The notes below the pieces were generated by a model. It searched no databases and was not told the origin of the DNA. It worked only from the letters and a program-made list of their open reading frames with translations. Shown here in pieces: positions 56,616 through 64,000 of a DNA stretch of 64,000 bases (positions within the stretch are counted from its first letter, which is position 1; the number at the start of each line of letters is the position of its first letter). The position numbers and the translations under genes are program-made. The stretch is from Lysobacter arvi (lineage in GTDB: Bacteria > Pseudomonadota > Gammaproteobacteria > Xanthomonadales > Xanthomonadaceae). Where the stretch lies: contig JARUHG010000007.1 of the NCBI GenBank assembly GCA_031216755.1, positions 62,001 to 126,000 on the forward strand, written 5' to 3'.

Positions 56616-57425
56616 TCAACCTCCGAAGATCTTGCTGAAGAAACCCTTCTTCTCTGCAGTGATGAAGCGCATCGGCCGGGTGTCGCCCAGCAGGCGCGCG
56701 ACGGCGTCGTCATAGGCCTGGGCCGCGTTGGATTCGGTCTCCAGGATCACGGGCTCGCCCTTGTTGGAGGCGTTGAGCACGTCCGGCGATTCGGGAATGA
56801 CGCCGATGGTCTTCAGGCCGAGGATTTCCTCGACGTCGCCGACCGACAGCATCTCGCCCGTTTCCACGCGGCTGGGGCTGTAGCGGGTGAGCAGCAGGTG
56901 CTCCTTGATGCGCTCGCCGTTCTCGGCGCGGCGCGTCTTGGACGAGAGCAGCCCGAGGATGCGGTCGGAGTCGCGCACCGACGACACTTCCGGGTTCACC
57001 ACCACCAGCGCCTGGTCGGCGAAGTACATCGCCAGGTACGCGCCCTTTTCGATGCCCGCGGGCGAGTCGCACACGATGTAGTCGAACCCGTCGGCGGCGA
57101 GGTCGTCGAGCACCTTCTGCACGCCTTCCTTCGTCAGCGCGTCCTTGTCGCGCGTCTGCGAAGCGGCGAGCACGTAGAGGTTCTCGAAGCGTTTGTCCTT
57201 GATCAGCGCCTGCTTCAGGTTCGCCTCGCCGTTGACGACGTTGACGAAGTCGTACACGACGCGACGCTCGCAGCCCATGATCAGGTCGAGGTTGCGCAGG
57301 CCGACGTCGAAGTCGATGACGGCGACCTTGTGGCCACGGCGGGCGAGACCGCATGCGAGGCTGGCGCTGGTCGTGGTCTTGCCGACGCCGCCCTTGCCCG
57401 AGGTGACTACGATGATTTCGGCCAC
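56616..57425 (-). CDS. minD: Septum site-determining ATPase MinD
   Basis: A 269-residue ParA/MinD ATPase. The deviant Walker A motif [10 protein letters not shown] has K11 and K16 as in E. coli, the switch region is [20 protein letters not shown], and the hydrophobic strand [15 protein letters not shown] carries the Walker B-type Asp. The C-terminal amphipathic membrane-targeting helix ([12 protein letters not shown]) is intact. ATP-bound dimers recruit MinC to the membrane. It lies between minC (26 bases upstream) and minE. Confidence 0.98.
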   Translation of the reverse strand: MAEIIVVTSGKGGVGKTTTSASLACGLARRGHKVAVIDFDVGLRNLDLIMGCERRVVYDFVNVVNGEANLKQALIKDKRFENLYVLAASQTRDKDALTKEGVQKVLDDLAADGFDYIVCDSPAGIEKGAYLAMYFADQALVVVNPEVSSVRDSDRILGLLSSKTRRAENGERIKEHLLLTRYSPSRVETGEMLSVGDVEEILGLKTIGVIPESPDVLNASNKGEPVILETESNAAQAYDDAVARLLGDTRPMRFITAEKKGFFSKIFGG

Positions 57426-57450
57426 TAACGAATCCTCCGGTAATGCGGTC

Positions 57451-58224
57451 TCAGTCCAGAGCCGCGATCTTTAGTTGTTGGTCTTCGAGCCAGACCTGCA
57501 CGGCCTTGCCGCGCAGCTCCTTCGGAATTTCTTCCATCACCTTGTAGTGGCCCGCGATGGCGACGAGTTCGGCATGGAACTCGCGGCAGAAAATGCGGGC
57601 CTGTTCGTTGCCTTTCGCGCCGGCGAGGGCGCGACCGCGCAACGGTCCGTAAATATGCACCGAGCCGTCGGAGATGACCTCCGCGCCGGCGCCCACCGTT
57701 GTCAGAACGGTCAGGTCGCGGTTTTCGGCGTAGATCTGCTGGCCTGAACGCACCGGCGCCGACTGGATCATTCCCGGTGCGACGTTGGCGGCCACAGGCG
57801 CGGCCGCGGCGGGAGGCGCCTGCTTGGCGGCCTTCGGCGGCGGGGCCGGCTCGGGTTCGCGGATGCCCGGCGCGGGTGCGGCGGCCTGTTCGTCGCGTTC
57901 GTAGGACGCACGGAACTTCGCCAGCAGCGGCAGGCCCAGTGCTTCCGACAGCCGCTCGATCTCCGTCGTCCCGTACGCCAGCGCCACCGGCAGCACGCCG
58001 GCGTCGCGCAGCCCGTCGATGAGCGCGCGCGCGGTGGCCTCGTCGGGCGTGCGCGTGAGGCCGCCGAAGTCGATCACCACCGCGGCCCGCGCGAACAGCT
58101 TCGGCGCGCGCTGCACGCGGCCGCGCATCTCTTCGGTGAGCTTCGCCACGTCGAGGGTGCGGATTCGCAGGTTCGCGATGCCGACCTGGCCGATCTTCAG
58201 TTCGCCGGCCAGTTCGAAGTCCAT
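57451..58224 (-). CDS. minC: Septum site-determining protein MinC
   Basis: A 257-residue FtsZ-assembly inhibitor. The N-terminal domain starts MDFELAGELKIGQVGIANLR and the C-terminal beta-helix domain contains GQQIYAENRDLTVLTTVGAG, GSVHIYGPLRGRALAG and ARIFCREFHAELVAIAG, which bind MinD. A proline/alanine-rich linker (PEPAPPPKAAKQAPPAAAAP) makes it longer than the 231-residue E. coli protein. The ATG at 58224 begins eight bases after the stop of the GNAT gene, so both are probably in one transcript. Confidence 0.96.
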   Translation of the reverse strand: MDFELAGELKIGQVGIANLRIRTLDVAKLTEEMRGRVQRAPKLFARAAVVIDFGGLTRTPDEATARALIDGLRDAGVLPVALAYGTTEIERLSEALGLPLLAKFRASYERDEQAAAPAPGIREPEPAPPPKAAKQAPPAAAAPVAANVAPGMIQSAPVRSGQQIYAENRDLTVLTTVGAGAEVISDGSVHIYGPLRGRALAGAKGNEQARIFCREFHAELVAIAGHYKVMEEIPKELRGKAVQVWLEDQQLKIAALD

Positions 58225-58232
58225 GGCGGCGC

Positions 58233-58832
58233 TCACGGAGCGGTACCGGTCAGGCGTTGCGCGGCGACGGCATTGCGCGGCCGGGTGATCCACGGTACCT
58301 GCGGCAGCGCTTCGCCGTAGGTCTCGCGGACCCACGGGTAGCTGCACAGGGGCTTCATCAGCATCGCGGCGCGGACGTCGGCTTCCTCCATGACGTGCTG
58401 GCCGACCTCGTGGAAGCCGAAGCTGCCGTGGAAGAGCAGGGCGGGGTCGTTGGTGCCTTCCAGGAAGACCTCGCACGCCATCTGCGGGTAGCGCAGTTCG
58501 GCGTAGCTCTGGGCGTCGGCATAGAACGCGCGGCCGACGCCGCCACCGCGACGGCGGCTGGCGACCACGATGCGGTCGATGTAGAAGAAATCCGGGTAAC
58601 GCTCGCAGAACCAGCGGAAGTTGCTGCTGTCGTGGTTCGTGTGGCTGCCCACGCCGATCAGGAAGCCGGCGATGGCCCCGTCGCGCTCGGCGACGCGGAA
58701 GTATTCGGCGGTATCGAAGAAGTGACGCAGTCGCGCCGCATCCAGCGGCAGGATCGCAGGGCCGGCGGCGTTGTTGAGGGCAAGGACGGAATCCAGCTCG
58801 TGCTCGCGCACGTCGCGGACGACGATCGACAT
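58233..58832 (-). CDS. GNAT family N-acetyltransferase
   Basis: A 199-residue protein. The acetyl-CoA binding region is visible as RIVVASRRRGGGVGRAFYAD (R/Q-x-x-G-x-G type loop), with the flanking strand FFYIDRIVV and the C-terminal NDPALLFHGSFGFHEVGQHV typical of GNAT folds. The start ATG at 58832 follows a GGAG-containing stretch (GAGCCTGGA). It is first in the leftward set with minC, minD and minE, with only eight bases before minC. Its substrate is unknown. The link to cell division may be only positional, although this order is seen in other xanthomonads as far as I recall. Confidence 0.88.
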   Translation of the reverse strand: MSIVVRDVREHELDSVLALNNAAGPAILPLDAARLRHFFDTAEYFRVAERDGAIAGFLIGVGSHTNHDSSNFRWFCERYPDFFYIDRIVVASRRRGGGVGRAFYADAQSYAELRYPQMACEVFLEGTNDPALLFHGSFGFHEVGQHVMEEADVRAAMLMKPLCSYPWVRETYGEALPQVPWITRPRNAVAAQRLTGTAP

Positions 58833-59015
58833 TCCAGGCTCCAGCTGTGCTTCGGACCGGGCGCAAAGCGCGGCCGGCGTCGCGATTATCGCATGGCCGT
58901 CTCCCCCCGGCGACCCGTCATCGCGCCGCGACGAGGCTGCGGGGCGGTGCATCGTCCCGCTCAGACATGACTTTCGGACGGCTCCCCAGGCCCTTGATGC
59001 GTTTAGCATGCCGGC

Positions 59016-60209
59016 ATGTTGGCCCGCCTCAACCACACCCGATTACTGCGCTACGCGGGCCTGTTCACCTGGGGCGCGGTCGGCCTGTGGCTGCTCAGCG
59101 TCTGGTTCGATCCGACCATCCTCAGTCCCGATACCGAGGGCCCGCCGGCGCTGCAGATCCTGCGCTGGCTGGTGGTTTACCTCGCGTTCGGGCTGATCTA
59201 CTGGTGGATCAGCCGCCAGCTCGGACGCCCCAGCGGTGCGCTCGACAAGGTCCTGCTGCTGGTGCTCACCGGCTGTGCGATCGGCGTGGGCTACTTCTCG
59301 CGCACGGGGCTGGGCTCGATCCTGCTGATGGTGGTCGCCGGCCTCCTCCCGTGGCTGATGCCGGTCCGCTGGGGCCTGGCGCTGCTGGTCGGCGGCAACG
59401 TGGCGATCATCCCGCTGTTCGTCGAGGCACTGGATTTCCCGCCGATGGTTGCCGTGCTGCAGTCGGTGACCTACATGGGCTTCTCCAGCCTGGTGTTCGT
59501 CACCGCGCTCGTCGCGCGGCAGCAGGCCGAAGCCCGCGAGGAGCAGCGCCGCCTCAACGCCGAACTCCGGGCGACCCGCGCACTGCTGGGCGAGAGCGTG
59601 CGCGTGAACGAGCGCACCCGCATCTCGCGCGAGCTGCACGACCTGCTCGGCCATCACCTGACCGCCTTGAGCCTCAACCTGGAAGTCGCCGGGCATCTGT
59701 CCGAGGGTCGCGTGAAGGAACACGTCCAGCAGGCGCACACGCTCGCGCGATTGCTGCTGACCGACGTGCGCGAGGCGGTCAGCCAGTTGCGCGAGGGCGG
59801 GGCGATCGACCTGTCGGCCGCGCTCCTGCCGCTGGCCGAGAACGTGCCCGCGCTGAGCATCCACATGGACATCCAGGCGCCGCTGACGCTGGATGATCCC
59901 GAGCGCGCCCACGTGCTGCTGCGCTGTACCCAGGAAATCATCACCAACGCCGTGCGCCACGCCGGCGCGCGCAACCTGTGGATCAACGCCGGCCGGCGCG
60001 CGGACTGCATCGTCATGAGCGCGCGCGACGACGGCAACGGCAGCGACAACCTCGTCGCCGGCAACGGCCTGCGCGGCATGCGCGAGCGCCTGCAGGCGCA
60101 CGGCGGGGACCTCAAGATCGAAACCCGGCTGGGGGAAGGCTTCTGCCTGCACCTGACCCTGCCGGCCTCGGCGGCTGCGGCCGCCGCCTGCGAAGGAGCC
60201 ATCGCATGA
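59016..60209 (+). CDS. NarL-type sensor histidine kinase
   Basis: A 397-residue membrane kinase. The first about 165 residues contain five or six hydrophobic segments without a large periplasmic loop, as in DesK/LiaS-type sensors. A coiled linker (QQAEAREEQRRLNAELRATR) leads to the HisKA_3 dimerisation domain with phospho-acceptor H208 (ISRELHDLLGHHLTALSLNL). The ATPase domain has the N box (CTQEIITNAVRHAGA), the G1 box ARDDGNG and the G2 region GNGLRGMRERLQAHGG. Its stop overlaps the regulator start by ATGA (60206-60209), which indicates translational coupling. The stimulus is probably sensed in or near the membrane. Confidence 0.92.
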   Translation: MLARLNHTRLLRYAGLFTWGAVGLWLLSVWFDPTILSPDTEGPPALQILRWLVVYLAFGLIYWWISRQLGRPSGALDKVLLLVLTGCAIGVGYFSRTGLGSILLMVVAGLLPWLMPVRWGLALLVGGNVAIIPLFVEALDFPPMVAVLQSVTYMGFSSLVFVTALVARQQAEAREEQRRLNAELRATRALLGESVRVNERTRISRELHDLLGHHLTALSLNLEVAGHLSEGRVKEHVQQAHTLARLLLTDVREAVSQLREGGAIDLSAALLPLAENVPALSIHMDIQAPLTLDDPERAHVLLRCTQEIITNAVRHAGARNLWINAGRRADCIVMSARDDGNGSDNLVAGNGLRGMRERLQAHGGDLKIETRLGEGFCLHLTLPASAAAAAACEGAIA

Positions 60210-60847
60210 TCCGTGTGTTGATAGTCGACGACCAGACGCTGGTCCGGCAGGGCGTCCGTTCCCTGCTGGCGCTGGCCGACGGCATCGAGGTAATCGGCGA
60301 AGCCGGCGACGGCCGCCAGGCGGTGGAACTGGTCCCGCAGCTCAAGCCCGACGTGGTGCTGATGGACATGCGCATGCCGGTGATGTCCGGGCTGGAGGCG
60401 CTGCAGTCGATGGCACGCAGCAACACGCTGCCGCCGACGATCATCCTGACGACCTTCGACGACGACCAGCTGGTGCTGGCGGGCCTGAAGGCGGGCGCGA
60501 AGGGCTACCTGCTCAAGGACGTCTCGCTCGAGCAGCTCGTGAGCGCGATCCAGGCCGTCGCCGACGGCGGTTCGCTGGTGCAGCCGGCGGTGACGCAGCG
60601 CCTGCTGTCGGGCCTGGAGCACATGCGCAACGATTTCGTCAGCCTGGATCGTCCCGATCCGCTGACCGAACGCGAAACGGAAATCCTGCGCCTGATGGCC
60701 GGCGGCTTCTCCAACAAGGAAATCGCCAACTCCCTCGGCGTCGCGGAGGGGACGATCAAGAACCATGTCTCGAACATCCTGTCCAAACTGGGCGTGCGCG
60801 ATCGCACGCGTGCGGTGCTGAAGGCGTTCGAGCTGCAACTGGTCTGA
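60206..60847 (+). CDS. NarL/FixJ-family response regulator
   Basis: A 213-residue transcription regulator. The receiver has D8 and D9, phospho-acceptor D54 (VVLMDMRMPVMSG), the conserved Thr in IILTTFDD and Lys in GYLLKD. The C-terminal LuxR-type helix-turn-helix (about residues 148-213) is LTERETEILRLMAGGFSNKE and IANSLGVAEGTIKNHVSNIL. It overlaps the kinase gene by four bases and is surely its partner. The last 69 bases (from CTGTCC at 60779) recur twice downstream in 151-bp tandem units. Confidence 0.95.
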   Translation: MIRVLIVDDQTLVRQGVRSLLALADGIEVIGEAGDGRQAVELVPQLKPDVVLMDMRMPVMSGLEALQSMARSNTLPPTIILTTFDDDQLVLAGLKAGAKGYLLKDVSLEQLVSAIQAVADGGSLVQPAVTQRLLSGLEHMRNDFVSLDRPDPLTERETEILRLMAGGFSNKEIANSLGVAEGTIKNHVSNILSKLGVRDRTRAVLKAFELQLV

Positions 60848-61149
60848 ACGCAGGATGCCCGGCCCGGCGCAGCGCGCCGGGCGTTCGCCGCCATGCGAGG
60901 CAGTGCCTCGCACGCCATGGCGGCTCACCCTGTCGAAACTGGGCGTGCGCGATCGCACGCGTGCGGTGCTGAAGGCGTTCGAGCTGCAACTGGTCTGAAC
61001 GCAGGATGCCCGGCCCGGCGCAGCGCGCCGGGCGTTCGCCGCCATGCGAGGCAGTGCCTCGCACGCCATGGCGGCTCACCCTGTCCAAGCTGGGCGTGCG
61101 CGATCGCACGCGTGCGGTGCTGAAGGCGTTCGAGCTGCAACTGGTCTGA
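60779..61149 (+). repeat. 151-bp tandem repeat carrying the regulator 3' end
   Basis: Units start at 60779, 60930 and 61081 (period 151 bp); the third stops after 69 bases at the repeated TGA. Each unit has the last 23 codons of the regulator gene, then a spacer that contains hairpins (GCGAGGCA g TGCCTCGC inside GCCGCCAT..ATGGCGGC). The differences I noticed between copies are at the Ser-Lys codons (TCCAAA, TCGAAA, TCCAAG) and are synonymous. Copies two and three lie after the stop codon and are not expected to be translated. Confidence 0.92.
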
Positions 61150-61447
61150 GTGGGCCTTAACGCCTCTGGCGACTTGCCGGTCCTGGACGCCCTTCGTTTC
61201 CAAGGAAGGTGGTTCGATGCGCTCACGGGAACGAACGACGGTCCGCACTCTCGCACGCACCTTGCCGACCCTGTCGGTACGTCGCCCGAGGCGTCCGGGT
61301 GCGCCGGAAGCCGTTCGGCGGCGCGCCGGCGCTCCTTTTCCCTACCTTACTTTTCTTGCCCGGACAGCTGCCCCGCCCGCGGCTTCCTTGATACGATTGC
61401 GGGTCTGTGTCCCGGTCAACCGGGTACCGGCCCTCGGAGAAACCTGA
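61150..61447. other. Intergenic region before the SRPBCC gene
   Basis: No gene is seen in these 298 bases. The region should contain the promoter of the gene at 61448; TTGATACGATTG near 61388 is the only AT-richer stretch that could contribute. A CGGAGAAACC sequence just before the ATG gives a weak SD. Confidence 0.4.
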
Positions 61448-62524
61448 ATGACCCGTCTGATCGAGATTTTGATTTCCCTGGCCATCGTGGCCGCGCTGTT
61501 CCTCATCGTAGGCATCGCGCTGCCGTCGAGCCGTCACCTGGAGCATTCGGTTGAAACCAACCGCAAGCTCACCATCGTGTTCGACAGCCTCAACAGCCTG
61601 AAGCGCTTCAAGGACTGGAACCCGCTCGTCCTGCGCGATCCCAAGATCCAGCTGAAGCTTTCCGGCCCCGAGTCCGGCGTGGGTGCACGTCTTGACTACG
61701 ACTCCAAGGAAAAGGGCCTGCGCCAGGGCAGCTGGGAAATCACCGCCAGCGAGCCGGGCAAGCGCGTCGCCTATGCGCTGACCGACATCGAGCCGGGTCG
61801 CAACAAGCGCACCGAGTTCACTCTGCAGCCGACCGGCCGCGGTGGCCGCAACGTGCAGATCACGCAGACCTACGACGTCGATTACGGCTGGAACCTGATC
61901 GGCCGCTACGCCGGTCTGTACGTCAGCAGCAACGTCGGCGAAGACATGAAGATGGGCCTGACCCGTCTGACCAACATGCTCGCCGCCGTGCCGAACTACG
62001 ACTACGCCGAACTGAGCAAGGCCGACCCGTCCAAGGCGCCGAAGATCGTCGAGCGCCCGGCCGAGAACCTGCTGGTCGTCACCGCCGCCGTCGAGCGCAC
62101 CAACGACAAGGTCATGGGCCAGATCACCTCCAACATGGAGTGGATCAAGAAGGTGATGGCCGCCAACGGCCTGGAGCCGGCCGGTCCGGTCCGCATCGTG
62201 ACCAACGAGTTCGGTTCGGAGATGTACTCCTTCGACGTCGCCCAGCCGGTCAAGAAGATCGGCGCGCCGGACGGCAGCCAGAAGCTGGACGTCAAGCTGG
62301 AAGGTCCGGTGACCGCGGTGTTCAACGAGCCGGCGCGCGTCGCCGTCGTGCCGGGCTTCAAGGGCCACATGGCCAACCTGCCGAAGGTCCGCGACGCGCT
62401 GCGTGGCTGGGCGCTGACGCACGGTTACGAGACGGTGGACCGTCCGTACGAAGCCTGGACCGCCGGCGTGCCGGCCGCCTTCACCGAAGAAGGCACGTTC
62501 GACGTGTTCTGGGCCGTCAAGTAA
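61448..62524 (+). CDS. Membrane-anchored SRPBCC/GyrI-like ligand-binding protein
   Basis: A 358-residue protein. Residues 5-27 form one hydrophobic helix (LIEILISLAIVAALFLIVGI). The next about 160 residues look like an SRPBCC (START-like, polyketide-cyclase) domain (SLNSLKRFKDWNPLVLRDPK; RLDYDSKEKGLRQGSWEITA). The C-terminal half (from about residue 205) resembles the GyrI/AraC effector-binding fold (AENLLVVTAAVERTNDKVMG, GFKGHMANLPKVRDALRGWA). Both are ligand-binding folds. Function is unknown. A strong terminator follows at 62554, so it is probably transcribed alone. Confidence 0.78.
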   Translation: MTRLIEILISLAIVAALFLIVGIALPSSRHLEHSVETNRKLTIVFDSLNSLKRFKDWNPLVLRDPKIQLKLSGPESGVGARLDYDSKEKGLRQGSWEITASEPGKRVAYALTDIEPGRNKRTEFTLQPTGRGGRNVQITQTYDVDYGWNLIGRYAGLYVSSNVGEDMKMGLTRLTNMLAAVPNYDYAELSKADPSKAPKIVERPAENLLVVTAAVERTNDKVMGQITSNMEWIKKVMAANGLEPAGPVRIVTNEFGSEMYSFDVAQPVKKIGAPDGSQKLDVKLEGPVTAVFNEPARVAVVPGFKGHMANLPKVRDALRGWALTHGYETVDRPYEAWTAGVPAAFTEEGTFDVFWAVK

Positions 62525-62553
62525 GGCCACAGGCTCACGCCGACGCTTCATCG

Positions 62554-62588
62554 AACGCGCCGCGGATTCCGCGGCGCGTTTTTTTTTG
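62554..62588 (+). terminator. Rho-independent terminator after the SRPBCC gene
   Basis: A perfect 12-bp stem (AACGCGCCGCGG pairing with CCGCGGCGCGTT) around an ATT loop is followed by seven more T residues. It lies 29 bases after the stop codon at 62524. Confidence 0.95.
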
Positions 62589-62755
62589 CGCCTGGATCGC
62601 CCGCTCACACGGGCGGCGCGGCGCCTGGAAACGCATCGAGCGCACGACGTATCGGCCGCTTCCGATCGCAGGTGCATGCGCATGTTCGGGCGAACGGGGT
62701 TTGGCGACATCGCGACGAGGCGCTATCGTGCTGCCTTCGCGCAAGGAACACCCGC

Positions 62756-63133
62756 ATGAGCCTCTACCCGAGCACGCACCATCTGCCGGTACCGGCGCGC
62801 CTGCTCGCCGCCACGGGCGCGTTGCTGGCCGGCGCCGCGGTGGCCATGTCGGCCTACGCCGCGCATGCCGCGCAGCCCGAGGACGCGCAGCGCCTGCACA
62901 GTGCGGCCTTGTTCGCCTTCGGGCACGGCATCGCGCTGGCCGCGCTGGTGCCGCGCCGGCCGCGCATGTTCCGTACGCTCGCGCTGGTGCTGCTGCTCCT
63001 GGGCACCCTCGTGTTCTCCGGCAGTCTCGCCGGTTCGGTGTTCGCCGGCATGACGACGCGTTTCGCGCCGATCGGCGGCAGCATGATGATCCTGGCGTGG
63101 GTGCTTTACGCCATCGATGCGCTGAGGCGCTGA
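62756..63133 (+). CDS. DUF423 family small membrane protein
   Basis: A 125-residue protein with about four hydrophobic segments. The N-terminal helix with AATGALLAGAAVAMSAYAAH, the HSAALFAFGHGIALAAL segment and the C-terminal GGSMMILAWVLYAIDALRR match the DUF423 (YgdD-like) pattern of small inner-membrane proteins of unknown role. AAGGAA lies upstream of the ATG at 62756. Its stop is followed by the GTG of the glycosylase gene one base later, so the two are probably co-transcribed. Confidence 0.85.
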   Translation: MSLYPSTHHLPVPARLLAATGALLAGAAVAMSAYAAHAAQPEDAQRLHSAALFAFGHGIALAALVPRRPRMFRTLALVLLLLGTLVFSGSLAGSVFAGMTTRFAPIGGSMMILAWVLYAIDALRR

Positions 63134-63134
63134 C

Positions 63135-63809
63135 GTGCCCCGGTTCTCGCGCGGATTCGACACGGAGGCGGCGCACGCGCACCTGGCCAGGCGCGACCGC
63201 AGGCTCGCCCGCTGGATGAAGAAGATCGGCCCGATCGCGCCGGACCCGCGGTGGCGCAAGGCTTTCGATCCCGTCGACGCGCTCGCCCGCGCGATCCTCT
63301 ACCAGCAGCTCAGCGGCAAGGCCGCGGCGACGATCGTGGGGCGCGTGGAAACGGCGATCGGCGCGACGCGCTTCCACGCCGACACCCTCGCTCGCATCGA
63401 CGACGCCGGGCTGCGCGCCTGCGGCGTGTCCGGCAACAAGGCCCTGGCCCTGCGCGATCTGGCCGCCCGCGAGGCCCGGGGCGAGATCCCCGACCTGCGC
63501 CGCATGAGCGTCATGGACGACGATGCCATCGTCCAAGCCCTGGTGCCGGTGCGGGGCATCGGCCGCTGGACCGTCGAGATGATGCTGATGTTCCGCCTCG
63601 GCCGCCCCGACGTACTGCCCACGGACGACCTGGGCATCCGCAAGGGCGCCCAGCGCGTGGACGGGCTGGACGAGATGCCGACGCCGAAGGCGCTGGCCGA
63701 GACCGGCGAGCGCTGGGGTCCGTACCGCACCTACGCCAGCCTGTACCTGTGGCGGATCGCCGATTTCGCGGCGGCCGCGAAGGAGCCGACGAAGCGTTCG
63801 CAGGACTGA
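63135..63809 (+). CDS. DNA-3-methyladenine glycosylase, AlkA-type (HhH-GPD)
   Basis: A 224-residue base-excision repair enzyme. The helix-hairpin-helix is LVPVRGIGRWTVEMMLMFRL and the following loop GRPDVLPTDDLGIRKG has D164/D165, one of which is the catalytic Asp of the family. ILYQQLSGKAAATIVGRV is the other conserved block of this group. It lacks the N-terminal domain of E. coli AlkA, as usual for short family members. The GTG start lies immediately after the DUF423 stop. The enzyme removes alkylated bases such as 3-methyladenine from DNA. Confidence 0.9.
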   Translation: MPRFSRGFDTEAAHAHLARRDRRLARWMKKIGPIAPDPRWRKAFDPVDALARAILYQQLSGKAAATIVGRVETAIGATRFHADTLARIDDAGLRACGVSGNKALALRDLAAREARGEIPDLRRMSVMDDDAIVQALVPVRGIGRWTVEMMLMFRLGRPDVLPTDDLGIRKGAQRVDGLDEMPTPKALAETGERWGPYRTYASLYLWRIADFAAAAKEPTKRSQD

Positions 63810-63917
63810 GGCGCGCCCTGTGTCGGGGAAGCCGCGGCCGCGACATCGGCGTGACGCCCGGCGTGCCTAGATTCGTGCTGCGGACGGCGCCGCGCCGTCC
63901 ATCTCCGGAGGTTCGTC

Positions 63918-64000
63918 ATGCGATCGCTCCATCGCTCTGGCCTCAATCGCGTCGTTCCGCTCGCCCTCCTGCTCGCACTCGCGCCCGCGCTCGCGCTGGC
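63918..64000 (+). CDS. N-terminus of a secreted protein, cut by the window end
   Basis: Only 27 codons are present. They encode a typical Sec signal peptide: a short basic N-region (RSLHRSGLNR) and a hydrophobic core (VVPLALLLALAPALAL). A strong SD, GGAGG at 63907-63911, lies six bases before the ATG. The product cannot be identified. Confidence 0.65.
   Translation, partial: MRSLHRSGLNRVVPLALLLALAPALAL

Noticed and set aside
60848-61149. Tandem copies considered as a second regulator gene
   Set aside because: Only the last 23 codons are present, without start codon or receiver domain; they are a repeat, not a gene.

Overview
The window looks like a chromosomal segment of a high-GC gammaproteobacterium of the Xanthomonadaceae, most likely Lysobacter or a close relative. 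The evidence is the codon bias (G or C at almost every third position), the min operon, the bacterial ACE-type M2 peptidase, the DUF1254/DUF1214 genes and the palindromic intergenic repeats of the CGTCATTCC..GGAATG type. I saw no rRNA, tRNA, CRISPR array, transposase or phage gene.

Positions 1-7500 hold ordinary accessory genes. These are the 3' end of an M1 aminopeptidase; a leftward set of three signalling genes (OmpR-type regulator, PAS hybrid histidine kinase, stand-alone receiver); and a rightward set with an ArsM-like methyltransferase, a DUF4242 protein, a ferritin-like diiron protein and a small secreted protein.

Positions 7700-47200 are the centrepiece: five trimeric autotransporter adhesins (TAAs) on the plus strand, of 2168, 2460, 2943, 1921 and 747 residues, here called A to E. 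A, B and C are each followed by a paralogous lipoprotein with a BamE-like region and an OmpA-type peptidoglycan-binding domain, the architecture of TpgA, the partner of the Acinetobacter TAAs. D and E have no partner and a different membrane anchor. All five start with an extended signal peptide (ESPR). Each has only two visible cysteines, both in an N-terminal tip domain that comes in two types (A/D/E and B/C). The leaders of B, C and D carry two dyad motifs about 52 bp apart; E keeps half-sites at matching spacing, and A has one clear dyad. B and C share about 835 nearly identical, collinear bases at their 5' ends. The leftward gene gcvP, with a tandem glycine riboswitch, sits between the A and B units.

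Positions 47200-64000 return to ordinary chromosome: a VOC protein, a Bcr/CflA-type MFS pump, an APC permease, a Rieske oxygenase, two DUF1254-family genes (one apparently truncated), the M2 peptidase, an HExxH protein, the GNAT-minC-minD-minE operon, a NarL-type two-component system whose 3' end is followed by 151-bp tandem copies, an SRPBCC/GyrI-like protein, a DUF423 protein, an AlkA-type glycosylase and the start of a secreted protein.

The likely theme is a multigene surface-adhesin repertoire. Stalk proteins of different length and head content appear to be diversified by recombination, secured to peptidoglycan by dedicated lipoproteins when they carry one anchor class, and possibly controlled together by a shared operator. 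All functional calls are from sequence reading alone.
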